A stretch of DNA of 64,000 nt from Catonia carolina. Its lineage: Eukaryota > Arthropoda > Insecta > Hemiptera > Achilidae. The stretch is from positions 55,719,722 to 55,783,721 of the forward strand of contig JAQMRL010000005.1 in NCBI GenBank assembly GCA_035578175.1, in the 5' to 3' direction. Shown one piece after another: positions 44,827-56,273 of the stretch (positions are counted from its first letter, which is position 1; every line of letters starts with the position of its first letter). The translations under genes were made by a program, and so were the position numbers. A model generated the notes under the pieces. That model was given only the letters and a program-made list of their open reading frames with translations. It was not told the origin of the DNA and ran no database searches.

Positions 44827-45218
44827 TTTTGTTTAGGTCAACAGCCGATAAAAAGCTGGTTTGAACCTCTAGAGGTTTTACTAAGTAAAAACGAGAAGTG
44901 AGGTAGTTTACTATTGCCTTCCTCACTGAGTTGAAAGCGTATGCTCATCAGCATGCCAGACCCTCCAAAAAGCACACACTTTCCATCCTGCAAATGATAC
45001 CTTCACTTCATTCACCTCAGGGTCTGGCTGTATAATGATAAAATTCATTTCTCTTAGAGGAGATAACTAGGGTCTCTTACACCTCTACTTCTCATGTTCT
45101 TAAATAGTTCAATCATATAATTGGCTGACTACGTGGTAAGAATCAGAACTATTTTTTTGTAGCCCTGGAACCAACAGATCGAGTGCAATTAATTTAACAC
45201 TCCACCTGCTTGTTATGG
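44827..45218 (-). repeat. Repeat family A, full-length copy
   Basis: Matches the complete copy at 40973-41361 over its length: AGGTTTTACTAAGTAAA, AGTGAGGTAGTTTACTATTG, CATCAGCATGCCAGACCCTC, CTTAGAGGAGATAAC, CACTCCACCTGCTTGTTATG. No clear target duplication. Confidence 0.85.
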
Positions 45219-45718
45219 GCATTCGTGTTCATAAGTTTAAAATAAACTTTTCTTACCGTATCCCTAAATTGTCCACGTTACAATCTGTTCAAAAGAATAA
45301 TAAACAACCCCATGTCCCAATGAGATAAGGATGATATGTACGACTTGTAAATGAGGTGTAGTCTTGTACAGAATCAGGTCGACCATTTTTGAAAGAATGT
45401 GGTCGATTGAACTCTAACTATCAAAGTACACCGGTAACCAATTTCTAGTATTCAAATCCGTATAAAAGTAACTATAATGTTTTTCACGGTTACTGAGTTC
45501 TGCTGTTCCACGCGTTTAGTCCAATCAGAACGTTTGCCAGCATTGTCAGATTGTACCTGACAAATATTACGTGCACATGCGAATAACGGCCACAGTAGTT
45601 TACTTGTGTCTTGCATCTCGTGCTAACACATCGATTATAGAGCGCGATTCTTTATAATGTAACCTGCTGGTTGTATGTTTATAGGTTATAATTGTAATTG
45701 AAAAACAAAAACAAAACA
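45219..45718. other. No feature recognised
   Basis: 500 bp of AT-rich sequence ending in an A-rich run before repeat B. Confidence 0.4.
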
Positions 45719-46702
45719 AAAAATCTGGTGTGAAACACTCACACAACTTTCTCTTGCCAATGCAAATGATTAATAATATACCTAACATTATTAATAAAAT
45801 ATTAGAAATAAACAAAAACTAACCTCAAAAACATAACCTTATTTTAATCACGAGTGAATGACGCAAAATGACAATCGAACTCAGTTTGGCTTAAAAATAC
45901 GGAAAATCACGCTTTCACGCTAAACTAGGCTCTGTAGAGAAAAATGCTCTAAACAAAAGTTGTAGATCTTTTAATTTTCTATAAATTTAATTATATACAC
46001 TTTTGTCGTAAAATGCATACTAAGACCGAAATGTTAAAAAAATCGATTTTTCTCACGTTTTCGTGAGAAAAAAACAGAAAATCGCAAATTACCGCTAAAC
46101 TAAGCGTTATACAAAAAAATGTTTGAAACAGAAGTTGTAGGTTTTTAAATTCTCTATAACTTTTATTATATAAGTTTTTGCGCTGAAAATTATATTAAAG
46201 CCGTAATCTTAAAAAAACAACGTTTTTACGTGAAAACAGCCTCACCGAGAATTTCAGCAAACATGGCGCCTACCCTATCTTGTAGAGAATAAAAAATTGA
46301 GTAAAATAGGCGATTTTAAAAAAAATCGTAGGACCAGTTTTTGAGAAAATCGCAAAAAACTGAAAAATTATACGAATAAACTACTACTTCCGGTTGACCG
46401 ATTTTGATGAAAATGTTCGTGTCGCGTCCGGTAGTGGTATGTAACTTAAGTTTCAAGTTTCAAGTTCGTACGATGTTCCGTTCTTGAGATATTCTGTTCA
46501 CACACACACACACAGACACAGACACACACACACACACACACACAGACACACACACACACACACACAGACTAATCGCTAAAAACATGTTTTTTGGGTTCAG
46601 GGGGTCTGAAAACGTATAGATCCGGTGAAAACTCGATTTCGAAAAATCGACATGAAAACAATACTTTCCTTCCTATATATTCATATAGGCAAGAGAAAGT
46701 AA
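45719..46702 (+). repeat. Repeat family B, full copy with expanded CA array
   Basis: Runs from TCTGGTGTGAAACACTCACA to GGCAAGAGAAAGTAAC. The best-preserved copy. The CA microsatellite at 46499-46567 is far longer than in other copies. No coding capacity: recurring open frames on both strands change between copies. Confidence 0.88.
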
Positions 46703-46710
46703 CAAAAAAA

Positions 46711-46741
46711 ATGGCTGACGAAATATACCAGAGCTACGAGG
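46711..46741 (+). other. Possible start exon with strong splice donor
   Basis: Directly after repeat B: AAAAAATGGCTGACG, then an open frame MADEIYQSYEG that runs into a near-consensus donor GAGG|GTAAGTATT. I could not find its partner exon, so this may be coincidence or part of a transposon leader. Confidence 0.25.
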
Positions 46742-47254
46742 GTAAGTATTGGCAACGTTGCTGGCTAGTCATTGGCTAGCTATGAAGTGGTTAGGGGGCA
46801 ATGCTTACGTTCAGAGCTGATCAACTTTGAAAAATAGTATAATCTAGCACGCTGACATTTTTTTATGTCATGTTTAGCGATTTTACAAAATTTATTTACA
46901 AAAATACCTAATAACTTGAAAAGTAATGATTTTCTGTTAAATTTTATTGCATTATCGTTTTTCATAATTATTATGTTAATTCGTGAAATAGTTGTTGAAC
47001 AATGACGATATATTTGAACAAAAAATACGGGGTTTTCTTCAAAAAGAAAACTTTTAGTAAATTATAGTAGGTATATTATCTCTTTAAGCGTGTTTTTTGA
47101 AATAATTTTATAGAACAAAAAACATGCGAAATACTTTCGTTTTATAAAAATGCATAATTTCCGATAAGTTTTAGTTACTTAAAGGAAATAAGAAATGTTT
47201 TCAAAAATAGTTTTACAATCCGCTTATTGCTCCTCTCTATCGGAGGCCATCAAG
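46742..47254. other. No feature recognised
   Basis: About 510 bp, AT-rich. Confidence 0.4.
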
Positions 47255-47385
47255 TTATAGACAGACTAGGCTACATTACTAGAATTTTAAACAGGAACCT
47301 GCGTCTCCGAAAATCAGCTGTTTAACGCGGCGACGACTTTACCTCTAGACCCCGGAGAGACCTCTAGAACCCGGTGGGATTTAAG
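47255..47385 (-). mobile_element. SINE fragment related to 53945-54200
   Basis: On the minus strand AAACAGCTGATTTTCGGAGA and the following GGTTCCTGTTTAAAATTCTA match the SINE at 53945 (AACAGCTGATTTTCGGAGAT, GGTTCTGTGATTTAAATTCT). A shared AGTCGTC word lies upstream. Confidence 0.65.
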
Positions 47386-48306
47386 TTAACTGAAACGAAA
47401 ATAATAAAAATAACGGAAAAATTAATAGAAATTAATTTTGTAATAATTTTTTTAAATTTTTTGATGCAATAGCTCAGTAGGCGAAGAAAAATTAAACTAA
47501 TAGTTTTTAAGTTGTTTAGAAAAGTAGTTTAATCTTTAGAATGAATGAAATAAGCGACATAATATTATGGGGATCTTTAGTGGAGATTCGGTACACAGAT
47601 TGTGAGAAGAGGGGGAAGAATCTGACTTTCATATTATCTTCGAACGCGAAGCATTGACTGATATGAGGTACTCAATCTTCGAGCAAATAAACCTGGAGTG
47701 TAAACTTGCACAGAAAGACTTGGTAAGCAGTCTCTTAAAACTTAAATAAGGGAAGGGTCTGTTTGCCGAGTGAATATGAAAAGATGGGATTACAAAAAAA
47801 GGACTCTATAAAGTTATAGTGTCAAGGGACTGAAAGACCACCTCATCCATTTTAAGTAATCAATCAATCAATATAAAGAATAAGATATAAATACATTTAT
47901 ATGCAGACTAACATGTACAAGGAAACCAGTACTTACTCAACTCGAAGGGTGGTGAAACTTGAAATTATGTTGAAACTGAGAAACTAAATTTTTAACGCAA
48001 TTGCAAAATTATTTCTCCCTCCTACACAGTGGTAAGAAGGATTAATCTTGATTATTACATTAATATGATTCATACATTTTTTTTGTAATTATAGTATAAT
48101 TTTCAAAAGGTTGGCAATGTATTTTGGTTATTCATTTATTCAATATATAATTATCAACCATTTAAAAGTAATTGAAAAGAAAATTAATAAGCGAAAAATT
48201 GATTTTATTATACAGATAGAGGTTGAGCATATTTGGTTTAACTGACATTGAGTTTAGAAAAAATTCTAATTTTATTAAAACTGCACCAACAAATTATGGC
48301 ACGACG
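47386..48306. other. No feature recognised
   Basis: About 920 bp. A less AT-rich segment at 47560-47860 has partly open frames (for example YSIFEQINLECKLAQKDL) but no family match. Confidence 0.35.
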
Positions 48307-48687
48307 TTTTTAATCAGCCGAAATGCTGGTTTGAACCTTTAGAGGCTTTACTAAGTAAAACGAGGAGTGAGGTGGTTTACACTTGCCTTCCTTACTGAGT
48401 GGAAAAGTATGCTTATCAGCATGCCAAGCCCGCTGTAAATCATATACTTTTTATTCTGCAAATGGCACCTTCACTTTATTCACCAAAGGGTCTGGATGTA
48501 TAATGAAATCCATTACTCTCAGAGGAAATAACTCTGATTCGTGTTTTTTACACCTCAACCTATTCTGTTCTTAAATGCTTTAATCATATAATTGGCTGAC
48601 CATGTGACAAGAAACAGAACTATATTTTGTAGCCCTGAAACTAGCAGATCGAGAACAAATAGTATAATGCTCCACCTGGTTGTTATG
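48307..48687 (-). repeat. Repeat family A, full-length copy
   Basis: AATCAGCCGAAATGCTGGTT, GAGGAGTGAGGTGGTTTACA, TTATCAGCATGCCAAGCC, CTCAGAGGAAATAACTCTGA, TGCTCCACCTGGTTGTTATG. TTATGGC occurs at both edges (48294-48300 and about 48682-48688), a possible short target duplication. Confidence 0.82.
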
Positions 48688-48739
48688 GCGGAAAACAGTA
48701 TAAAACAGTACAGTTGAAAACAGTTTTAACAGAAATTTT

Positions 48740-48873
48740 AACAGTATAAAGCCTTTAAAAAAACTATAAAGTATACAAAATAAATATAAGTAGTAATATA
48801 AAGTAAATATAAGTAGTATATTTAATAAGTAAAAGCATAAAGTATAAAGGCTTTATACTGTTAAAATTTCAGT
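48740..48873. repeat. Inverted repeat around an AT-rich core
   Basis: AGAAATTTTAACAGTATAAA at the left faces its near-inverse TTTATACTGTTAAAATTTC at the right, with GCCTTT and AAAGGC extending the stem. The core is degenerate AAATATAAGTAGTA-type repeats. No TA or TTAA flank seen. Confidence 0.75.
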
Positions 48874-48885
48874 TCATTTCTGTTA

Positions 48886-48996
48886 AAATTCAGGGGGTCT
48901 GAAAACGTGTACTTTCGGTGAAAACTGAACTTTTAAAAATCGACGTATAAACAATGTTTTCTTTCCTTATATTCATATATAAATGCGAGAGAAAGT
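48886..48996 (+). repeat. Repeat family B, 3'-end fragment
   Basis: The terminal 110 bp only: TTCAGGGGGTCTGAAAACG, GGTGAAAACTGAACTTTTAA, ending GAGAGAAAGTAAAA. Confidence 0.75.
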
Positions 48997-49367
48997 AAAA
49001 AAACATGTTGGGAGTCAAGCAACTTATGATCCACCATGGATTAAAAGGCTGGGACAACTGATATGTAATGACGAGATGACCCGGGACTCAGTGTGGGCAA
49101 TGCGCTGCTGCCAGCGTAGTACGTACATTTCTAAAAACATGCAGCTGTGTAGTATATATAATTTATTTTTTGCTTCTTCTTTACAACGCTTAATAACATT
49201 CCGTTCCACACTTCGAATTGTTTTACCCTCCTTTCGAAGGGTCGATATGATAAACTTATAATAAACGGATAGATACCTAATTTATAACAACACTGCAGAA
49301 TAATGAATAAAATGTGAATAATTAAAATGAAAAGAAATTGAATGAGTTTTAACGAATTAAAATACTT
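48997..49367. other. Unclassified, slightly less AT-rich block
   Basis: 49016-49250 has mixed composition (ATGACCCGGGACTCAGTG, ATGCGCTGCTGCCAGCG) but no recognisable protein in any frame. Confidence 0.35.
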
Positions 49368-49563
49368 TTTTTTTATTTTTTATTGAACGTCGCATCAACT
49401 GCAATGGTCATTAGCGACGACGTTGGGGTGGAACTTTATGCGATGTAGGATGAAATGATTTTTTGTAACGTATGAAAATATGCCATGCCTGAGTGGGATT
49501 CGAACCCAGGACCGCATGATGAGAGGCGAGCACGTTACCAACTGCGCCAATGCGGCCGGCAAA
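49368..49563 (-). mobile_element. tRNA-derived SINE
   Basis: Near-identical to 6482-6667: box A TTGGCGCAGTTGGTAACGTG, box B GGTTCGAATCC, the same body, and an A-rich end (T-run on the plus strand at 49368-49382). The high identity suggests recent activity of this SINE. Confidence 0.87.
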
Positions 49564-51142
49564 ATACTTTTATGTGTATAAATGTAGCCTAAAACGTAAA
49601 AACAGAACAGCCAAATCAAAACAATATTTCCTGTATCACTCGTTGCTTAATAAAATAAGGACTGTGTATTCCAATGAACTACGACTGTCAGTATGTTTTT
49701 AGGATTGTAATAGAGAAACTGGGCATGCGCAGTAGATTGTTCCCTTCTTACACTTCGTCTCAAACAAAGTTCATTTCATGACTAACCATCAGTAATCTAT
49801 TTCATATAGGTATAAAAGTACCTAGTTCATTTGATAAAAGATCTTAAGAAATATATACAACTGAAGAAAAAACATCAATATCGTATACATCAAATCAAAA
49901 GGAAAATAAAAAATAAGAAAAATATACGTACAGGTCAGATTGAAAATACACCTTTTTTGAGGAAAATCCCTTTAAAGAAATCAAAGATATAATCTCCAGA
50001 TTGTAAAAGATAGAACATCTTTGCTGATCTAAAAGAGCAGATATGTATCACACATCATAAAATACACTAACACAAACACGAAAAATGTAATTCCGTTTGA
50101 TAAAAATGAAACATTTTATTTAGAAATTTATATGATAGGACAACAAAAGAATAAAATTATAACTTTCAATCGGTATTAAAATGATGAATCAAAACAATTT
50201 ACGCCAAGAATTTCTGGACAACTAATAGAAAATCTATGCAAATAGGACCTTGAGGACAAATGAAAATAGGCGTGGGGTTAAGTAACAATCAGAAATAAAA
50301 CAGGAGGGCGGTAATACGCCATCAGTCCACTCCTTCTATGACAAGACATCGCTGATTGTTTCTTTCCTGTTTTAAAGTAATCAACGCTGACAAAAAAAAA
50401 AACAAGAAAACAAAACAGAATATTGCAATAAAGTATTTAAGTACTGTATAATAAATAATACATTAATACATACTAGTCCCAACCACGCATTATCTATTGT
50501 TATTCCTCAACATAAAAAATACATTTAAAATAAAAAAAATATTTGCATAATAATAATTATTATAATCCATAATCTAATGTCCAATTAGGAATTCTCTCAA
50601 AATAATATTTGCAAGATTACAATAAATTGAATTCACAGTTTATTTTTAAATTACCTAAATATAGGATACACCCGGATTCATTAAAAAAAAATTTATGATA
50701 AATTTACATTCTTTTTGATTATTTCTAGAAGATAATACAATGAACGAAAATGTGTATTTTTTTAATAAAAATATACAAGGTGGACCAAGTAAAGTTTACA
50801 TTTTCAATTATGGAAGGACGGTTTAACATAAAAAATTGAAACAAAGAAATCCTGGGTATTTCATAACTACCATGAAAGTTTTAATTTATCAATATTATTC
50901 TGACATAAGTTTTCTGTCATTTTCGGTTTAAACTATTTGGCATAATTTAAGGTAAGATTGCTTTTTTTAAAGATTGCACCGATAGCACTGGAAAAATCTG
51001 GGGGATATGACAGTACGTTGCAAAACGGCGGATTTAGTTATCATACAAGTGATGCATTATCTAAAAGTAAAACACGTATTGGTTAGATGAATAAAAGTCA
51101 AAAATAAATAGGCTATACTTAAATTTTTATAGACAAGATACC
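49564..51142. other. Long AT-rich stretch, nothing recognised
   Basis: About 1.6 kb with no coding region or repeat that I could match. Confidence 0.4.
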
Positions 51143-51190
51143 AGACCTGACCAAGAATCAAACCCGGGTCCCGTCGTTTAGAAGCTTCTA
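51143..51190 (-). mobile_element. SINE head fragment
   Basis: The minus strand has GGGTTTGATTCTTGGTCAGG, a box-B-like tRNA remnant. The rest of the SINE is not recognisable. Confidence 0.4.
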
Positions 51191-51589
51191 TAAATAATTT
51201 TAAAGGGATGAAATAAAACACAAAATTGATCATAATGAATTTTGGGTAAGGTGAGCCATAACAGATGATGGCCAACACAAGTAAGGAAAGGATAAAACTG
51301 AATCTACCAATAGTTATTTTCTACAAGAATTGCTGGAGAGTAATGTCTACTACAAGCTTACCACATTGAAGAGGAACTTCATAAGTTGTCAGCATTTGAC
51401 AACTTCCCCCACCAGAATTCTATAACATCTTTTATTTAGTTGCATAACAGATGCTGTCAGAGTATTCATATTAATTATTTCAATATTATTCGGAAAGGAA
51501 ATATTTAACAAGAAAGCCCTTAATATTGGTAGGTTAGAAAAGAAAAAAAAGAGTATAAGAAGGAACAGGAATATAAGAAATATAATACG

Positions 51590-52310
51590 ATCAAGGACAG
51601 AAATTGCGAGATCCTTTGTGTCGCTGAAGAAATTGCTGTGTGGTCGGGATCTTGGCAATGAGCTCAGAATGAGAAAGCTGTGAAGTTATGTCTTACCTGT
51701 TCTGTTGTACGGGATGGAGGTGCGGACACTCAAAAATATCCATTTAGAAAAGATACAGGCCTTTGAGATGTGGCGCATTCCATGGACAGACACAATAAGA
51801 AAATGAGATGTGCTTGATAAAATGGGCTCAGAATTTCCGTTAGTTGAGATGGTGGAGAGGAGAAAACTTAAATATCTTGGATTAGAGGTCCTAATATCAT
51901 CATCATCATCATCATCTTACAAGGATTAGGCTCTATTGGCCTGTTCCGGCATCCATTTTTTCCTCGGCCTTCCCACATCTCGTTTTCCTATAGGTTTGTA
52001 CTCCCATGCCTGCAATGGAAGTCTATTGGGTGACATTCGGAGTAGATGACAAGACCAGTTATCACGACTTTTTTTTCAAAATACTCAGTAGAGGTTCCAC
52101 TTGCAATTCAGCTCTTATGTCTTCATTCCTTATCTTGTCTAGTCGAGACAATCATATCTTATCTTATCACATCTTGCAATTAATCATGCAGGGGAAGATA
52201 AAGGGCAAGCAGAACGTTGGTAGGCGTTGAGCATCCTGGTTGAGGAACCTGAGAGACTGGTTTGGATGCAGTAATACGGAACTGTTCCTAGCTGCGAATA
52301 ATGATGATAA
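51590..52310 (+). pseudogene. LINE ORF2 C-terminal fragment, split by an antisense LINE piece
   Basis: The plus strand reads EIARSFVSLKKLLCGRDLGN, LRMRKL, YVLPVLLYGMEVRTLKNIHL, EKIQAFEMWRI and MVERRKLKYLGLEV up to about 51890. It then resumes at about 52165 with HILQLIMQGKIKGKQN, SWLRNLRDWFGCS and ELFLAAN. This is the classic end of an insect endonuclease-reverse transcriptase LINE. The gap is filled by 51895-52150. Confidence 0.82.
51895..52150 (-). pseudogene. Antisense LINE 3' end inserted in another LINE
   Basis: On the minus strand KIRNEDIRAELQVEPLLSIL, then SCHLLRMSPNRLPLQAWEYK, PIGKRDVGRPRKKWMPEQ and a (GAT)n tail, seen as (ATC)n at 51897-51915. It has the same C-terminal block as 27290-27620. 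Insertion into the older LINE is clear because that LINE's frame resumes after it. Confidence 0.82.
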
Positions 52311-53024
52311 TGATTTCGTGCGGGTCCACATAATGATGATTTCTGACCTCCGATAGTAGAAGGACTTTAAGAAGAAGGAAATATGGGAAAAGCAATCATA
52401 ATCTTCAACTTGTTCTTAAGCGGAGTAATGCAGATTACTATAAAATGTTTAGGTGTCCATACACACAATATACAATATTGTACAGTACAGTTTTACTTCA
52501 TTTTCAAAACAATAAATAAACAAACGATTTCACAAGGAAACTGGTTTTCTATAAATAATCTTCAAATATTTGTTATGGGGATATAATACAAAAGAATATC
52601 TAAAAATAAATTTACTTTTGTAGATTACTTGAAAGATAATAAGGTGATTAATCAATTTACAAAAGATAATATTATATTATCCATTAATAATAAAATATGA
52701 CAGTTAATGTATCCTTTCTACTGATTATTGATTGTTAATACTAAATTACTTAAAAGACATTAGGTTACCTTTAATGAAAATTATATAAAGTATTATCATT
52801 TATCTTACAATATTGATTATGTTCAAACTATAGATAAATACTGAAATTTCTACTGATGATGTGTCGCAGAAGTAAATTTCTGCCAGTAGGAAAATGAACG
52901 GATTAGTTAATCCGTGATTATGATAGTTTTACTCAAAACAATCACAAGCTAAAACATATGAAAAATACACGGACAAATGGATTTTCGTGTGAAAATATAG
53001 TTTCTTATCATTAAAAACTTTGTC
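52311..53024. other. No feature recognised
   Basis: About 710 bp, AT-rich. Confidence 0.4.
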
Positions 53025-53388
53025 CATAACAGATGGTGAAGTGTTAAATTATTTGCAATCGATCTGCTAGTTCCAGGGCTGCAAGAAATTGTTCTGTTAA
53101 ACATTTAAGAACCGAAGAGGTAGAGGTGTAAAAATCACTAATCAGAGTTATCTCCTCTGAGAGTAATGGATTTTATTATACAGCTAGACCATGTGGTGAA
53201 TGAAATGAAGATGTCGTTTGCAGAATGGAAAGTATATGATTTTCAGAGGGTCTGGCATGCTGATAAGCATACTTTTACACTCAGTGATGAAGACAATTGT
53301 AAACCACCTCATTCCTCATTTTACTTAGTAAAGCCTCTAGAGGTTCAAACCAGCCTTTCGGCTGATGACCTAAACAACATCATAAAAC
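53025..53388 (+). repeat. Repeat family A, near-complete copy
   Basis: Sense on plus: CATAACAGATGGTGAAGTGT, GAAGAGGTAGAGGTGTAAAA, TCTCCTCTGAGAGTAATGG, AAACCACCTCATTCCTC, ending CCAGCCTTTCGGCTGATGAC and CTAAACAACATC. Confidence 0.85.
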
Positions 53389-53944
53389 TCCACACATGCG
53401 TTACTTAAGATCCTTAACTTCGGTAAATTCGTAGATAAAACTTGGTTGAAGAATAAAAGTTTTTAAACTTGTTTCTAAATACTTCCAATTCTCAGCCACC
53501 TCTCATTACTTTTTACGGCCAGGAGACTCCCAAAGAATGATAAGACATGTCAATAGCATATAAGTTACTTTAATTTATACAAACATAGCCTACTACCTAA
53601 ATGTATAATTTTATTACTTTAATTACATGTTAAACAATTACTAGAAAACGTCTAACAGGTGTTCTTGAGTCGTAAGATGCGGGAAAATTGTTTAAATTAC
53701 TCCCTACTACTTATTACGTATTAAATTCTTCAATGATTTTATTGTAGGATCTAGCCTCGCATTTTTAGCCTCTAACAGAGGTTCACTGAGCATCTTTCAA
53801 GGAAGGTCCAAAATCGAGTGACCGGGGTATACAGGCTTACTAACAATACTTGTGTTGTCTTATAACATTTACCCAATAGTATACAAAGTTTCCTTCAGCA
53901 TTCGCTTGGTAAAATGTTTTTAATTTTGTTTTATTTATTTTTTA
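53389..53944. other. No feature recognised
   Basis: About 555 bp, AT-rich. Confidence 0.4.
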
Positions 53945-54200
53945 ACCCACCCGGTTGGTCTAGTGATACAGTCGTCACCAAGACTCACCCATTTAACAGC
54001 TGATTTTCGGAGATGAAGGTTCTGTGATTTAAATTCTAGTAAAGTTTATTTTTATACGTATTTAAATACCAGACAGCCGGTTACCGGTGTGATTTGATAG
54101 TTGGGATCCAATTAATAATATTCTCTCGGGAATTGTCGATCTGAGTACAAGCCTATATCTCATTCACACGTCATACATATCATCCTCATCTCATTGGATC
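53945..54200 (+). mobile_element. tRNA-derived SINE
   Basis: Head CCCGGTTGGTCTAGTGATAC (box A type), then AACAGCTGATTTTCGGAGAT, a decayed box B GGTTCTGTGATTTAAATTC, and a body with ACCAGACAGCCGGTTACCGG and TCTCATTCACACGTCATAC. A related fragment lies inverted at 47255-47385. Confidence 0.7.
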
Positions 54201-54954
54201 ATGAGGTTGCTTAGTGTTCTTAAAATTGAACAGATTGCAATGTACAAAAATTTTTAAATAGAAAATTTTTTATAAATGAATTCCAGTACACTTTAAAATG
54301 TCTTATCGATCAAATAAACCCCTTTATACCAGTAAACAGTTCGATTAACATCTATAATCAATAGGAATATATTACTGACAGCAGTTGCCATAAAGTTATG
54401 GTACTGATAAGAGAGGATCTTAGACGAGGGGTGGGTTAAGCAGCGACGTTTTATGAATTTCCTTCCTCTTTATTGTCACAAATCATTATTATTATTACTT
54501 ACATTACAAGTCATTATTATTTTACAAGTGATAATAAAATAGGAACCTTTATTATTACTTGTACGCAGTAATATTTATTCTACAGACCGAATAACTAAAT
54601 TCGAGAAAGTTACAATTCGTTTTCTTTAACATAGGATAAATATAATTTAATGTTAAATAAAATATGATTTATGAAACCGTTAATACTCCAGACGTGATAA
54701 ATGTGCATTATCAGCTGCTATTTTGCAGTTTATTTCTGAAAATTATCTTAATAGTTTATTGTTTTGCTTAATTACAACCACATATTGTGATGTTTTAATA
54801 ACATATAACAACGTACAGCATCAGGAATGGATTCCTGTAGTACTACCGATTAAAATGAAGACCACAGGGTAAGAACTTGATAAGTCACATTTTAGTGTTT
54901 CAAGGAAAGCATTTTTAAATGTTAAAAGTTAGTAAGTTATTGGTAGCATTTTTA
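54201..54954. other. No feature recognised
   Basis: About 750 bp, AT-rich. Confidence 0.4.
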
Positions 54955-55324
54955 AAATTGTCATCTATCATTTTTCTTTGTCCGTCCGTCACACCTATAT
55001 ATCAAAAACCATAAGAGATAGCAACAAACGGTTTTCAGATTCATAATCTACTCAAAAATTCAGAGGCCTAAATTAGGTTTGAAGTTCAGGTTTCGACTGG
55101 AAGTGGCCCAAAACCGGAAGTCTAGAAATCAAAGTAAGAAACTACAAGAGATAGCAACAACGGTCTTCGGATTCGTAATCCACACAAGAATTTACTGACC
55201 TAAATTTACTGAGTTTGAAGTTTCGGTTTCGACCGGAAGTGGCCCAATACCGGAAGTCAATAAATCATAGTAAGAAACTACAAGAGAAAGCAACAAACGG
55301 TTTTCGAATTCGTAATCTACAAAA
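54955..55324 (+). repeat. Tandem minisatellite upstream of repeat B
   Basis: About three units of roughly 120 bp. Each contains AAGAGATAGCAACAAACGGT, CGTAATCTAC, AGTTTGAAGTT and CGACCGGAAGTGGCCCAA, ending CCGGAAGTC. It runs directly into the repeat-B start at 55327. The same units occur at 4197-4400, so this block is probably the 5' part of a longer form of the repeat. Confidence 0.8.
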
Positions 55325-56273
55325 AAAATCTGGTGTGAAACACTCACACAACGTTTACTTGCCAATGCAAATAATTAATAATATATATAACCTAACATTA
55401 GTAATAAAACATGAGAAATAAACAAAAAAACTAACTTCCAAAAACATAACCTTATTTTAATTATGAGTGAATGATGCAAAATAAAAATCACCTCAGATTG
55501 GCTTAAAAATACGGAAAATCACTCTTTCACGCTAAACTAGGCTCCTTAGAGAAAAAATGCTTAAAATAAAATTTTGTAAACTTTTTAATTTCCTATAAAT
55601 GTGATTATACTTTTTTGTAGTAAAATGCATACTAAGGCTGCAATCTTAGAAAAAAAAAAATCGATTTTTTTTTTAAACATTTTCGTGAAAAAAAAACAGA
55701 AAATCCCTAATTACCACTAAACTAAGCGTTATACAAAATAATAGTTGTAGGTTTTAAAATTGTCTACAACTTTTATTACATAGGTACACTTTTCCCCTAA
55801 AATGCATATAAAGGCCGCAATCTTTAAAGCCCATTGTTTTCTTCGAGAGCACAGCCTCCCCAAGAATTTTAGCAGAAATGGCACTTGCCCTATCTTGTAG
55901 AGTATAAAAAATGTAGTAAATAAAGTGATTTAAAAAAATCGTAGAAGCCATTTTTAAGAAAATAGCAAAACAGTGAATAATTACACGAATAAACTACTGC
56001 TACTACTTCCGGTTGACCGATTTTGATGAAAACGTTCGTGTTGGGTCCTCTAGTACTACCTAACTTAAGTTTCAATTTTCAACTTCATAAGATGTTCCGT
56101 TCTTGAGATATTTTGTTCACGCGCGTGTGCGCTCATATACACACAGACCAATATAGCTAAAAACATGTATTTTTTTGGTTCAGGGGGTATGTTCGGTGAA
56201 AACTCGATTTCTAAAAATCGACACGAAAGCAATACTTTCCTTCCTATACATTCATATAGGCAAGAAAAAGTAA
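55325..56273 (+). repeat. Repeat family B, full copy
   Basis: Runs from TCTGGTGTGAAACACTCACA to GGCAAGAAAAAGTAAT. The CA position holds a mixed CGCGCGTGTGCGC and ACACACAGAC sequence. All internal landmarks present. Confidence 0.85.

Noticed and set aside
45600..45815. Recurring small frames reading KRKLCECFTPDF in repeat B (also 61979-62164)
   Set aside because: They appear because the repeat starts are alike. The frames differ in length between copies and have no conserved start or stop.
50275..50400. Apparent inverted repeat around ACAATCAGAAATAAAACAGG
   Set aside because: When checked base by base the two halves share words but are not reverse complements in order.
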